Shown here piece by piece: positions 44,941-54,930 of a DNA stretch of 64,000 nt (position 1 is the first letter of the stretch; each line of letters starts with the position of its first letter). Below the pieces are notes generated by a model, which was not told the origin of the DNA, made no database searches, and saw only the letters and a program-made list of their open reading frames with translations. Both the position numbers and the translations under genes were made by a program. The stretch comes from Aporrectodea caliginosa (Eukaryota > Annelida > Clitellata > Crassiclitellata > Lumbricidae), in NCBI GenBank assembly GCA_020284085.1, contig JACEVL010000340.1, forward strand, positions 616,501-680,500, written 5' to 3'.

Positions 44941-45787
44941 CGCCAGTGTAAGTCAAATCAGCAAGAACAATTAGAAGTTAAAAAGCAATCAGTGATCAGA
45001 GCAGATGACTAGAAAAGTAACCACAAGCGAGCACCCGCAAACACGCATAACCCAACCAATGGATTCCAATCCAGAGCTCATAGTAGTCACGATGTTCGGA
45101 GTTCATGGACTATACGTAGCGTCGAAGAAAAGGAGTGAAATACACGAGCCCAACACCAAACAGTACCTCGTGTATATATGGTAGAAGACGTTGGTCTGGT
45201 CATCCTTCTGCCAATTGGTCTCTTACGGATGACACTCTTCGCAACTGGCAACTGATCGCAGGGTATCACCGCAGTCTCCAAAGCTAACGATTAACCATCA
45301 GTGATTACTCCCTCTGTCTTTCACAGTATTGTTCTCTGTCTTAATGTCCCAAGTTGCGATGTGCCAATCTGTTTTGCTTAATAAACGAATATACTAATAA
45401 AATTCTTTTGGCCCTTCCAGGTGAAGTTTGAAGGTTACCAAAAGCCCATTGGGATGGATCAGAACATGGTAGTGCTCGATACCTCGATGACGTCCGAACT
45501 CCGTCAAAAGCATTCAAAACAACGGAGAACTATATCAGTGATGTGGTCTAGTAGTCCTGGTCTCCAGCCCGAAAAAATGCGTCTTGGTCTCGAATATACC
45601 AGTCTTGGTCTTGGGCTTGGTCTTTAAAGATGCGGTCTCGGTCATGGTCTTAAAGGCGTGGTCTTGGACGTCTGGTATCAGTGGAGTATTTGTTAAATGT
45701 TGTTGTCGATAATAAATTTTGCCGGTTTTTGGAAGTGATGGTCCTTCAGGGACTGAGTTAACTTCAAATTCATGCGACGATCCGTCA
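44941..45787. other. No gene recognised; GGTCTT-rich tract and one ambiguous base nearby
   Basis: 45540-45670 is a low-complexity run of GGTCTTGG/GGTCTCG words. The only ambiguous base in the window (n) is at 45788, next to the Polinton remnant. Confidence 0.6.
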
Positions 45788-45788
45788 N

Positions 45789-46376
45789 CTGGCGCATGCA
45801 AAAGCACTCGAAGCCGGCAACGTGAAATTCCCCATTCGAAGAGGTGTTTGTAAAACCTTTACCATACCCAGAGGTAATCTCGATGCCACTCAAGAATGTC
45901 TCTTCTCTGGCCAGTTGCCCACTAGACTCGTTATCGGATGTGTTGACAACGATGCTTTTAACGGGAGCTATACAAAGAATCCATTCAACTTTAAGCACAT
46001 GCAACTGTCTCAGTTAAAAGTGTACTTGGATGGTCAGCAGCAATCTGTGAAACCATTGGAATTAAATTTCGCTAATAATCAGTTTATAAACGCGTACGCT
46101 TCGTTGTTCATGGGAACCGGAAAGTGGATGCGAGACGAAGGCAACCAAATAACAAGAGAGGATTTTCCGGGAGGATATGCTCTTTACGCCTTTGATTTAA
46201 CAGCAGACTTGGCCGAAGGTGGCCATTTCAATCTGCTCAAGCAAGGAAATATTCGTTTGGACTTGAAATTTGCTCAAGCTCTGGCGAGTACGATTAATGT
46301 CATAGCATTCGCTGAGTTTGAGAATATCTTGGAAATTGATCGCTCGAGAAACGTGCTTTTCGATTACAAGAATTGA
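45789..46376 (+). CDS. Polinton/Maverick capsid-like protein, C-terminal part
   Basis: The frame is open from the ambiguous base at 45788 and ends TGA at 46374-46376, 195 codons. It encodes LAHAKALEAGNVKFPIRRGV, then GQLPTRLVIGCVDNDAFNGS, KNPFNFKHMQLSQLKVYLDG, FMGTGKWMRDEGN, and a C-terminus IDRSRNVLFDYKN. This is the conserved C-terminal region of the large Polinton protein family often annotated F54H12.2-like, thought to be a capsid protein. The N-terminal half is missing. The downstream protease follows after two bases, the normal tight packing of Polinton genes. Confidence 0.8.
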   Translation: MAHAKALEAGNVKFPIRRGVCKTFTIPRGNLDATQECLFSGQLPTRLVIGCVDNDAFNGSYTKNPFNFKHMQLSQLKVYLDGQQQSVKPLELNFANNQFINAYASLFMGTGKWMRDEGNQITREDFPGGYALYAFDLTADLAEGGHFNLLKQGNIRLDLKFAQALASTINVIAFAEFENILEIDRSRNVLFDYKN

Positions 46377-46378
46377 AA

Positions 46379-46834
46379 ATGAATGGCAGCAGAATTGAGA
46401 AGATACTTCAGAAAGATGCAAAGTGTAGAGCATTGTTCTTGGGCGTGTTTGCGAGCGATAGATTACCTAAAACATTTGACAAAAGCAAACCGGCTCTAAT
46501 CGTTTGTAATACCGACGCACACGACAAACCTGGACAACATTGGATCGTATTGTACATTGAAGATTCTACATACGGCGAATACTTTGATTCGTTTGGAGAG
46601 GCACCTGAAGCGCCATTCAGAACGTTTTTACACAGACATTGCGCTCGTTGGACTTATACGGATAGAAATTTGCAAAGCGTTGTCAGTCGATTCTGTGGAC
46701 ACTATTGTATATTCTATTGCATTCATAGAGCTAGAAACAAAACGGTTAATGCCATTGCAAATATGTTAACTTTGGACACTGGTCTAAACGACTATCTGGT
46801 TCATAATTTTGTGTGTAACACTTTAATGTACTGA
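46379..46834 (+). CDS. Polinton adenain-like cysteine protease
   Basis: 151 codons from the first ATG (46379; the frame is open a little upstream but without an ATG). It matches the adenovirus-type protease of Polintons, which processes capsid precursors: His in GQHWIVLYIE (residue 54), Asp in EYFDSFG (70), Gln in NLQSVV (99) and Cys in RFCGHYC (106) are all in the expected order, so the active site looks intact. Length is short but complete for the family. AATAAA lies 17 bases after the stop (46851-46856). No integrase, polymerase B or ATPase gene is nearby, so this is a fragment of a Polinton or a captured pair of genes. Confidence 0.85.
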   Translation: MNGSRIEKILQKDAKCRALFLGVFASDRLPKTFDKSKPALIVCNTDAHDKPGQHWIVLYIEDSTYGEYFDSFGEAPEAPFRTFLHRHCARWTYTDRNLQSVVSRFCGHYCIFYCIHRARNKTVNAIANMLTLDTGLNDYLVHNFVCNTLMY

Positions 46835-46850
46835 TGTTGTGTTTCGCTTC

Positions 46851-46856
46851 AATAAA
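46851..46856 (+). terminator. Poly(A) signal after the protease ORF
   Basis: AATAAA, 17 bases downstream of the protease stop codon. Confidence 0.5.
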
Positions 46857-46861
46857 GATTG

Positions 46862-47765
46862 ATTAAATTCATGTCTTTTCGTGTTTGGTAGATAGATTAT
46901 TATAGAGATTGAAAGAGAGTCGATAGTGTGTGTGACGTCAAACCCTAATGAGCCCCTTATTCTATAATTCACAGAGTTGCAAGCTCATTGGATGCGTGTA
47001 GAAACTCCAAAAGCTGTGGCCTATAGTGTAAATGGCTAAGATTGTATGATTGCGTGTATTACAAAAATCTCTCAATTTGTGTTTAGGGAATATTCAAAGC
47101 CCTTGTAGCGCCAATGGAGGGGTCTAAAATTGATGTAGGCAGCGGCTGTGGCTCACACCCAAAGGGGTCTAAATTTGATGTTGGCTGCACCTGCTGTGGC
47201 TCACACCCAAACAGAATAGCCTCGTTGGAATGGGGAGGGGTAGACACACGCGCGCCCCTTACGCACGCCCCCTCAAGTGGCCTCCTTGGAAAGCTTAAAT
47301 GTGAGCTATGTGAAAATGGCCAAAACAATGGCAGCTTGATTGTAGTAAGAAAAGTTGTAAAAATGGGCGCCTTGCAATGCTTGAGCAAAGATGGATGATG
47401 AGTAAAAATTGAGTGCTATACATGCAAGAATTGGTAGCTTGCTTGTATAAAAATTGGCTGCACGCATATGCGTGTGAAAGGCCCAAATAGAATGCCCAGC
47501 ATGCAAATAATGAATATTCAATGAGCTTTGCTAAGGCGTGTAGAGTGAAAGAAGAGTGGAGGGGAGGGGTAGGGGCACACGCACGTCCAAGCCGCGCAAC
47601 CCTTGCCCAAATTTAATGGGTGTCTGTTTTGCCTGAGGCCGTGGTCGTTTGACCTTTGACCTCCAAATGGATATTACTAGTGCATTTTCGTTTCAGTTTT
47701 CAGAAAAACTGATATTAATAGCGTATTCCGAAACTGATAGCCAAAACGGATATTAATAACTGTAG
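46862..47765. repeat. Unassigned region with a short tandem duplication
   Basis: 47116-47210 holds two copies of GGGGTCTAAA(A/T)TTGATGT...GGCTGTGGCTCACACCCAAA. No exon recognised; a C-terminal exon of acetyltransferase gene A would be expected here or further left but was not found. Confidence 0.5.
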
Positions 47766-48221
47766 TTACTTACCTACTTCGATTGTTACTCCGTACTTGC
47801 ACTGTAACGCAGTGGAGTAGCTGAGTCCAACGATCTCGTCTGGTTCCTCTTTGTCTCCCATCATCCAAGATCCACTGTCCTCGATTCGAGAGTGTCCTTT
47901 GCTTGCAAACAGATCGACAGAGCAACTCTTGTCAGAAGCTGACGTTACAGCCGAACTGAATGATACCATCACGTTAGCGGATAAGAAGAGTTCACGCAGA
48001 CCTGATTTGCTGGCAGGGATCGGCATCCAAGCAGTACCCACCGGGATAAAGTCTGTCGCATACTTGGATACGAATCTGACTAACTGGTCGGAGTGTTCCA
48101 ACCATTCTATGGCCTTCGTGTATGATAAGGTGAACGGTCGGAGAGCGCCTAAGGCCATCTGGCGAATGTGTGTGGAACGAGACAGCCCGTGGCGATCAGA
48201 TAGCTTGTAAGGTAAGTAATT
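47766..48221 (-). CDS. NAT16-like acetyltransferase gene A, exon 3
   Basis: Acceptor GTGTTTCAG|AATTAC in phase 0. It encodes NYLPYKLSDRHGLSRSTHIR, QMALGALRPFTLSYTKAIEW, and on to LQCKYGVTIEV. The 3' edge is either the stop at 47766 or a donor (GAA|GTAGGT or GTAG|GTAAGT). The homologous exon of gene B continues another 85 codons past this point, so a donor is more likely and the last exon is missing. It is clearly homologous to 59316-59997 along its length. Confidence 0.7.
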   Translation of the reverse strand, partial: NYLPYKLSDRHGLSRSTHIRQMALGALRPFTLSYTKAIEWLEHSDQLVRFVSKYATDFIPVGTAWMPIPASKSGLRELFLSANVMVSFSSAVTSASDKSCSVDLFASKGHSRIEDSGSWMMGDKEEPDEIVGLSYSTALQCKYGVTIEVGK

Positions 48222-49039
48222 CTGAAACACGAGGTAACACCGTAACACGTTACTAAGAAAGGATGACAACACCAGTTTATATAAGATAAAAGGAAGTCGG
48301 TATAGGTAAGGGACATGGCCCTTCACGAAAACTTAGATTCAGGTGACTTAAATGGTTATGCCCTTCCTCTTCAATAATGTCTAGCATCATGTGAGGGTTT
48401 CATTGTCTTAGTTAGCCTACCTGTTTGCAACAAGCGACCCCGGCCTCATGATTTCACTCTGCCCGATAGGGATGATCGAAATTTCATACCTAGAGTACTT
48501 TATGGTGTATTGGCTATACACTAATTTTCTTTAGCAATAGGTCTCAGTCATTAATACGTTATTCCTAACTCTCTTATCTATTTGACTATTATTTTTGTCT
48601 AATCGATATCTAAACTGTTGATTTTGTAATCTTGTTGCGTTTGTGTCAACGAGTTTGTGAAGTAAAGGAATAGTAATAGTAGTAGTAGTAGTACCAGGAA
48701 ATTGGCATGAATCTGAGAATGATATTAAGGATTGGAGGACAATTGTGATGATGACGACAATGATGACAGATGATAAAGGAAACATTATGAGCAGTGTAAT
48801 AATGATAAGGATGACTGTTTCAGTTTAGTGGATTTATGTAAGGTTGAATTGGTCTACCCATGTATAACATAGGCCTAATACCATGATGACGATTCACTAA
48901 AGCTTCACTTCGCCCAAGTCCCCCTGGGGTTTACGGCAAGCCCTATTGTGTCTCATCTACTTATTTAAAGTCTCATATCTAGTTGATATTGGAATTTGTG
49001 ATGGTTTAAATGTGTATCCAACAGCGGGTACAATTCAAA

Positions 49040-49158
49040 ATCCTTTCCCTCATGCGTAACTGCCTTGTTGCCAACAAGGCAGTTACACATGAGGGAAAGG
49101 ATCTCAGGTAGGATGGGGCCACCTCAGCAAGTTGTTGGGTGGCCCCATCCTACCTGAG
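49040..49158. repeat. Two adjacent palindromes
   Basis: First: 31-base arms 49040-49070 and 49072-49102, one mismatch, single-base centre. Second: perfect 21-base arms 49103-49123 and 49138-49158 with a 14-base loop. They abut directly, and the right arm of the second runs into a LINE fragment. Confidence 0.9.
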
Positions 49159-49480
49159 GTCTTTTTGCACCTTTGTCCCCTCTTTACCTGCGATGGCCTC
49201 TGCAATCTTCGACCCGTGGCGATCAGATAGCTTGTCCCTCGCATGCGCTCTGCTACGACCCACTCTAGGTGCTTTGCCCGTGTTGGCCCATCAGCTTGGA
49301 ACTCTCTTCCCCAGTCTCTTCGCCTTGAGTTACTAGCTCTCTCACCTTCCCAGTTCCGTAGACGCCTTAAGACATTTTTGTTCTCTGACGCAGGCACTGA
49401 AGCAGGTCGAGAGCGCTGCTGATTTTTGAGCAGCGCTATATAAATGTTCGATTACAATTACAATTACAAAAATTGAAAAT
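49159..49480 (+). pseudogene. LINE C-terminal fragment
   Basis: Encodes RVGPSAWNSLPQSLRLELLA and FRRRLKTFLFSDAGTEAGRE before a stop, the usual C-terminus of CR1/Rex-type LINEs. The 3' end is GCGCTATATAAATGTTCGAT and (ACAATT)n. A stop breaks the upstream frame. Confidence 0.7.
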
Positions 49481-49714
49481 ATAATTTAAGTTTTCTCCTA
49501 TCGTGCTTTAGCATCAATCTATCTCATGGATCCCAATTATATAGTAGGCCTAGAGTTTTAATAAGCCACAGCTGTCAGAGGGAGACCACAACATTGACGA
49601 CGATGATAATGACGGATTATCATGATGGCAAAACTGATGATGAAAAAAATATTACGAGATTACAATGATGATGAATGTGTTGTTGTTGGTGGCGATGATT
49701 ACGACAAAGCCTAC

Positions 49715-49945
49715 CCAGTGGTAGATCAATTTCCGTTTGTGGATCTTGGCTTTTATATCCGGCTTGTACATAGTGTCCAGAATGTATCTTTTGATGTTAG
49801 GATGTTGCTCCAGTAGCTGATGGATATGGGGAGAGGACTCCGAGGATCCAAATCCAAGGCCCTGATGGGAAGGACGAACGCGGATGGACATCCAGGCGAC
49901 CAGATCCTCGAATTCCGGATAAAAACGAAAATTACTAAGCGAAAT
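49715..49945 (-). CDS. NAT16-like acetyltransferase gene A, exon 2
   Basis: A 231-nt exon, phase 0 at both ends, acceptor ACTGCTGTAG|ATTTCG and donor TGG|GTAGGC. It encodes ISLSNFRFYPEFEDLVAWMS, IRVRPSHQGLGFG, and ends KRKLIYHW. The VRPSHQGLG segment occupies the acetyl-CoA-binding motif A (Q/R-x-x-G-x-G/A) of GNAT proteins. It is the same length as gene B exon 2. Confidence 0.75.
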
Positions 49946-50406
49946 CTACAGCAGTCATATCGAAAAAGGAAATAAAAGTCTGCACAAACTAATAACTGTA
50001 TGAACCAATTAACAAACGAACGAATTAATGAATGAACCGATCAATCAAATGTGGCATCTCTATCGAAAATCCTGATCTTGATAAGACTGTCTGGTTAGTG
50101 ACAATGTTCAATCTAAATAACATCGCTAAACTACTTGACCGCTTGTTTCTCGTCTTCAAGAGCATGCTAAATCATCTGTGAAATTTTGACGTTTTCAGTC
50201 TGCTTATCGTAAGCATCCTTCAACGTTTATAGACTGGTATCATTGGCACGTGTAGACCTACATTTAACCCAATTTATCTGCTTGGGTGGTGGTAGACGTC
50301 TGGCGGTCGTTGACCGTTGCTTGGTGGCTGAGGCCCTCCCACATATCACTTTCGTGGATTTGGTCTGGGACTGGGGATAATTCTTGACCAAAAGCATAGG
50401 TTTTCT

Positions 50407-50831
50407 TTGCATATAAATCAGCTCACCATTAGCTGCTATTATCAGCTTCGCCAGTTACTGACTATTTCCCGCTCCCTGTCTCACGACGCTCTCATCCACG
50501 TTTATGTTACCAGCAGATTGGACCACTGCTACTTCATCCTGGTGGGTTTACCCTTTCTCCAATCCCCGTCCCGACCGGGTTCTCCGTTGGACGCTTTCCA
50601 AAATATGCCTCTGTCTCAGCTTATATGCGTGACACGCTGCACTGGCTTCCAGTCACGCAGCGTATGATGCGTATCTCACACAGGAAAGCTGTGCTGGTCT
50701 GGCGGTGCCTTATTGGTAGCGTCCCGGCCTACCTATGTGAGCTCTGTCGTCCGGTCTCATACAGCCAGCCGTCGAGCCCTTCGTTCTTCTGCCAGTGACG
50801 AACTTCTGGTTCTCCGCGCTAGTATCTCAAT
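50407..50831 (+). pseudogene. CR1-type LINE fragment, left part
   Basis: Pieces SHDALIHVYVTSRLDHCYFI, LVGLP, HWLPVTQRM and AYLCELCRPVS follow the post-RT region of CR1-like ORFs with frameshifts. It is interrupted by the hAT element and continues at 51246. Confidence 0.65.
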
Positions 50832-51237
50832 CAGGGCTGTTAAAGGCTTGGTTTTGTTTTGTTTTTGGTTTTGGGTTTTGGTTTTAAAAAAACAAAAACC
50901 AAAAACCTCAAATTTGGTTTTTTGGTTTTACAAATTTCAAAATTATAAATGCCAAAAATGTCGTCTCTTCAACTCTCTTGGAAATTGTTGTAGCCTATGG
51001 TCTTTGTTAACTTCGTTTTATGACATTCTACGGTTCTACTGTTCTAGTTAATTTCATTTATAATATGCATCTGATTGATTTGAACGGTATTATGTCATTT
51101 TTATGAGTTTTATAAACCGAAATAGGAAAATCTCCAAAACCAAAACCAAATAAAACCAAAACCAAAAACCAAATAAAACCAAAAAACCAAAAAACCAACT
51201 TTTCATTTTGAAAAAAGTTTGGTTGTTTGCACCCCTG
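50832..51237. mobile_element. hAT-type MITE with AACCAAAA motifs
   Basis: Starts CAGGGCTGTTAAAGGCTTGG and ends TTTGCACCCCTG, flanked by ATCTCAAT (50824-50831) and ATCTCAAC (51238-51245), a 7/8 target duplication. Both subterminal zones are runs of GGTTTT or AAACCAAAA. It splits a LINE fragment that reads through on both sides. Confidence 0.8.
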
Positions 51238-51245
51238 ATCTCAAC

Positions 51246-51470
51246 TAGGCCGCGTCATTCATTCTCGATCGTTGGCCACTCCAATTGGAACGGACTTTCC
51301 TTGGAGTGGCCAACGCCTGCCTAGAAACAATGCAAATATATCTTACAAGTTGTTCAAATCCATAGCATTGCCGTGTTTGGCTGCAGGGAGCGTCTCTGAG
51401 TAGGTTTCTTGAAGGGACGCTCTACAAATCCTTTAAATTAATTAAATGAACTTAACAACATATTTCATTC
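51246..51470 (+). pseudogene. CR1-type LINE fragment, right part and tail
   Basis: HSFSIVGHSNWNGLSLEW completes the C-terminus of 50407-50831, followed by the 3' tail GGGAGCGTCTCTGAGTAGGT and GACGCTCTACAAATCC. Confidence 0.6.
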
Positions 51471-51884
51471 AGTTGATTCTGGCAAAGTATCTCATCTCCT
51501 GAAAACAGCCCAAGTTTCGAACAACTATGCCAGAGTGCTTACACCCGACTCTTCGGGGTTGTTCGTGCAGATCCAGGCCATAGGCCTATGTTCTGCACGA
51601 TCTACCGCCCCAATTAAGTAGTAGGCCTGTAATGTGCTGCGTTCACGTAAACATGATAGAATTCTACCTGTAGGCTCTTGCAAACAGTCTGGCACGCAAA
51701 ACAGCTGCCAAAATTCTCGTAATATTTCGATATATACCGGGTGGCTCATTAAAAACGTTCCCAAACTTTGTTAACCTGGCAATTAAACAATTTTAAATTA
51801 AATTGAATCATATTACACCGCATGCAGCTCTGGAAACATTTTCGATATTTCTGAAGTCGCATCTGTTTGGATCTCATTCATTCA

Positions 51885-52265
51885 TTCTGATAATTTATAT
51901 AGCGCCCCTTCAAGGAACCTACTCAGAGGCGCTCCCAGCCCAGCCACGGCTAAACAGAGAAGACTTGAAAGGGGGAATATTGCTGCGAGGCATCAAGCGC
52001 AGCTCAAGTGGAAGCCCATTCCAGGTTGATGGCCCAACAATCGAGAAGGCTCGGCGCTGCTTGAGACATAAACGGGCCCGAAGGACAAGAAGCTCTCCCT
52101 TGGCAGAGGAACGCAGAGCCCGACGGGGTGTGCTAGGTCAGAGACAGGACGACAGAGGTCAGAAAGGTATGATGAAGCACAGCCAGCAAGGCACCACCAA
52201 ACCAAGGCTGCTATTGTGTAATTGATGCGCTGCGAGGCAGGAAGCCAGTGCAAAACATCGCGCAT
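51885..52265 (-). pseudogene. CR1-type LINE C-terminal fragment
   Basis: The minus strand encodes KMRDVLHWLPASQRINYTI, YLSDLCRPVS, RESFLSFGPVYVSSSA with frame changes and ends in GGCGCTATATAAATT. An (ATAC)n array follows on its 5' side. Confidence 0.65.
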
Positions 52266-52323
52266 CTTATGGGTAGCTAGTAAAGCGCCTTCGTGGGGTT
52301 CTTGTAAGGCTCTATTTAATAGC

Positions 52324-52420
52324 CATACATACATACATACAAACATACATGCATACATACATACATACATACATACATACATACATACATACATACATAC
52401 ATACATACATACATACATAC
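52324..52420. repeat. (ATAC)n array, left flank of the inverted-LTR unit
   Basis: Continues in the same register type on the other side (54444-54655), so both are probably one array split by the insertion. Confidence 0.9.
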
Positions 52421-52868
52421 TGTTGTGTGACCTTATTTTCCGACCTCTAGTGACCTTATTTTCCGACCTCTGGTGACATTATTTTCCTATTTAAGTCTCT
52501 GCGTTGTAAAGAGGTTTGAGATTGGCTTTAGAGTTTGTGTAAGAGACACAGCGTTGTGATCTCAGGTTAGGGTCGCCAATTCTCCTTTGTAATGTCTTAT
52601 TAGATTTCTGGTTCTTCGCAATTATTAAGAAGCTACCACGTTTAGGGTTTTGTGTTAGACTTTCGTTGTTCGAGTTGTTGGACCTTCGAATGTTTTGTCG
52701 AACGTCTTGAATGAACTTCTGCGCAGTATGGTCATGTGAGTTCTTGTATCGTTCCAATAGAGGAAATTCGAATGTTTAATCTCTTGTTGTAAATATAACA
52801 TCCTTTAAAAACCTCTTCCAAGCGAGTTTCATCTTTAATATTACCCTAGTTTAAGTAAGGATGTTACA
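52421..52868 (+). repeat. LTR, plus orientation
   Basis: 448 bp, TGTTGTGTGACC...GGATGTTACA. It is followed by TATGGGGGCCGTCCGAAC, a PBS-like site. Two direct copies of GTGACCTTATTTTCCGACCTCT sit near its start. Confidence 0.85.
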
Positions 52869-52869
52869 T

Positions 52870-52887
52870 ATGGGGGCCGTCCGAACA
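52870..52887 (+). other. Primer-binding-like site
   Basis: ATGGGGGCCGTCCGAAC directly after the LTR; TGG and the following bases would pair with a tRNA 3' CCA end. It resembles the site of the minus-strand element at 3180. Confidence 0.5.
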
Positions 52888-53006
52888 TTTTGAATTGAAA
52901 TTTTGAAAGTTGGAAATTCTGAAGTTTATTCAGCTAAGTGGGAAATTGTTAATATTTTCACTCAAATTTTGTAATTGGTCGACTGAAGGGTTGACTCGTG
53001 TACGAA

Positions 53007-54023
53007 ATGGCTATGCCCGTCACAGGTCCTTTGTTTTCAGTAGACGACATTTTAGAATGGTCTGTGGAGGAATTGAGACAGCGTTTGGATAGTTTGGGGC
53101 AGGAGAGTAAGTCACTGAGTAAAGTACAGTTGCAAAAAGCCTTATTGAAAGTAGTGTCGCCGCAAGTGGGTAAGGAGGTACAGATGACAAAGGAGGAGGA
53201 GGACAGACAAATGCGTAGAGAGGAAAGAGAGTTTGAATTGGCAAAATTGAGGTTGGAGGCGGAAGAACGTAAGACTCAGTTGGAAGCCGAAGAACGGAAA
53301 AGTAAGTTAGAGGCCGAAGAACGTAAGACTCAGTTGGAAGCCGAAGAACGGAAAAATAAGTTAGAGGCGGAAGAACGGAGGACTCAGTTGGAAGCTGAGG
53401 AACGCAAAGAAGAACGGAAAAATAAATTAGAGGCGGACGAACGCAGGGCAGAGTTGGAGACGTCTAAAGTAAAGGGTGCTTTGGAGGAGCGTAGGTTGCA
53501 AGTTGAGTTTGAAGAAAAGAAACTGAGATTGGAAATGGAGGAAAAAGAGAGAGTTCGGAGATATAAATTGGAATGTCGAGAGTGTAAGGTAAGTGAGGGT
53601 GATGAGGAAGGGCAGGACAATTTTAGAATAGCGTCAGCAGTTAGGCTGGTACCAAAATTCGATGAAATGGCGGTTGAAAATTATTTCATGAGTTTCGAGA
53701 AGGCAATGGAAATTCATAAGTTCCCAAAGAATAAGTGGACAGCGTTGTTGCATTCACAATTGGTTGGCAAGGCAGCGAAGGTGTTTTCAGAATTGACGTT
53801 GGAAGACTGTAAAGACTATGACAAGCTTAAACAGGCTGTACTGACCGCATATGCTAGAGTTCCTGAATATTACCGAAAACGTTTTAGGTCTTTAACTAAA
53901 ATGTCAGGGGAGACTTATTCGAATTTCGCCTTTCGTCTTGGTTTGCCTTTGCATAGTTGGTTGGAAGGTGAGGAGGCGTTGACTGATGTTATGTATGTAA
54001 CATCCTTACTTAAACTAGGGTAA
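53007..54023 (+). CDS. Gag-like ORF, truncated by the inverted LTR
   Basis: From ATG 53007 (the frame is open a few codons upstream) the protein starts MAMPVTGPLFSVDDILEW. About residues 20-60: a SAP-like helix-turn (ELRQRLDSLGQESKSLSKVQ). About 60-200: a charged coiled coil built from near-identical repeats of LEAEERK(T/S/N)(Q/K). About 215-325: a capsid/SCAN-like Gag core (VRLVPKFDEMAVENYFMSFE, then KNKWTALLHSQLVGKAAKVF). Gag sequence ends at 53995; the last codons to 54023 are read from the reversed LTR. No protease or pol follows. Confidence 0.8.
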   Translation: MAMPVTGPLFSVDDILEWSVEELRQRLDSLGQESKSLSKVQLQKALLKVVSPQVGKEVQMTKEEEDRQMRREEREFELAKLRLEAEERKTQLEAEERKSKLEAEERKTQLEAEERKNKLEAEERRTQLEAEERKEERKNKLEADERRAELETSKVKGALEERRLQVEFEEKKLRLEMEEKERVRRYKLECRECKVSEGDEEGQDNFRIASAVRLVPKFDEMAVENYFMSFEKAMEIHKFPKNKWTALLHSQLVGKAAKVFSELTLEDCKDYDKLKQAVLTAYARVPEYYRKRFRSLTKMSGETYSNFAFRLGLPLHSWLEGEEALTDVMYVTSLLKLG

Positions 54024-54443
54024 TATTAAAGATGAAACTCGCTTGGAAGAGGTTTTTAAAGGATGTTATATTTACAACAAGAGATTAAACATTCGAATTT
54101 CCTCTATTGGAACGATACAAGAACTCACATGACCATACTGCGCAGAAGTTCATTCAAGACGTTCGACAAAACATTCGAAGGTCCAACAACTCGAACAACG
54201 AAAGTCTAACACAAAACCCTAAACGTGGTAGCTTCTTAATAATTGCGAAGAACCAGAAATCTAATAAGACATTACAAAGGAGAATTGGCGACCCTAACCT
54301 GAGATCACAACGCTGTGTCTCTTACACAAACTCTAAAGCCAATCTCAAACCTCTTTACAACGCAGAGACTTAAATAGGAAAATAATGTCACCAGAGGTCG
54401 GAAAATAAGGTCACTAGAGGTCGGAAAATAAGGTCACACAACA
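53996..54443 (-). repeat. LTR, inverted orientation
   Basis: 448 bp, the reverse complement of 52421-52868 with no difference that I could see, including the 88-codon frame present in both. It ends CACACAACA and is followed by (ATAC)n. Confidence 0.85.
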
Positions 54444-54655
54444 ATACATACATACATACATACATACATACATACATACATACATACATACATACATACA
54501 TACATGCATAAATACATGCATACATACATACATGCATACCTACATACATGTACATACATACACATACATACATACACACATACACACACACATACATACA
54601 TGTATATTGTATGTATACATACATACATGCATACATGCATACATGCATGCAAATC
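54444..54655. repeat. (ATAC)n array, right flank
   Basis: ATAC and ATGC tetranucleotides with some CACA. ATAC directly abuts both outer LTR ends, a possible 4-bp target duplication that cannot be told apart from the array. Confidence 0.9.
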
Positions 54656-54930
54656 CGTCTTGACCCCAGCGAAAGGACATCCCTGCCTCACATTCTTTTT
54701 TTTAGCTACTTTGCATGTGGAATAATTGCTTTCAACCAGTCAGTCAATAAGTGAGATATCATACACTAAGCGATTAGTTGAGTGAATGAATGAATGAATG
54801 AATGAATGAATGAATGAGCGAACGAGTTAGCTAGCGACAATAGGATGAACGGAAGAAACGACAAAAGAGGCAAAGGACAATTCATTCGATTAGTAAATTA
54901 ATTAATCAATTAATCAGTGCAAGACAATAC

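Noticed and set aside
45535..46004. Minus-strand frames of 90-103 codons over the Polinton region
   Set aside because: They overlap the capsid ORF in antisense and include the ambiguous base and a GGTCTT low-complexity tract.
52491..52757. 88-codon protein encoded in each LTR
   Set aside because: Identical only because the LTRs are identical; no domain, no start context.
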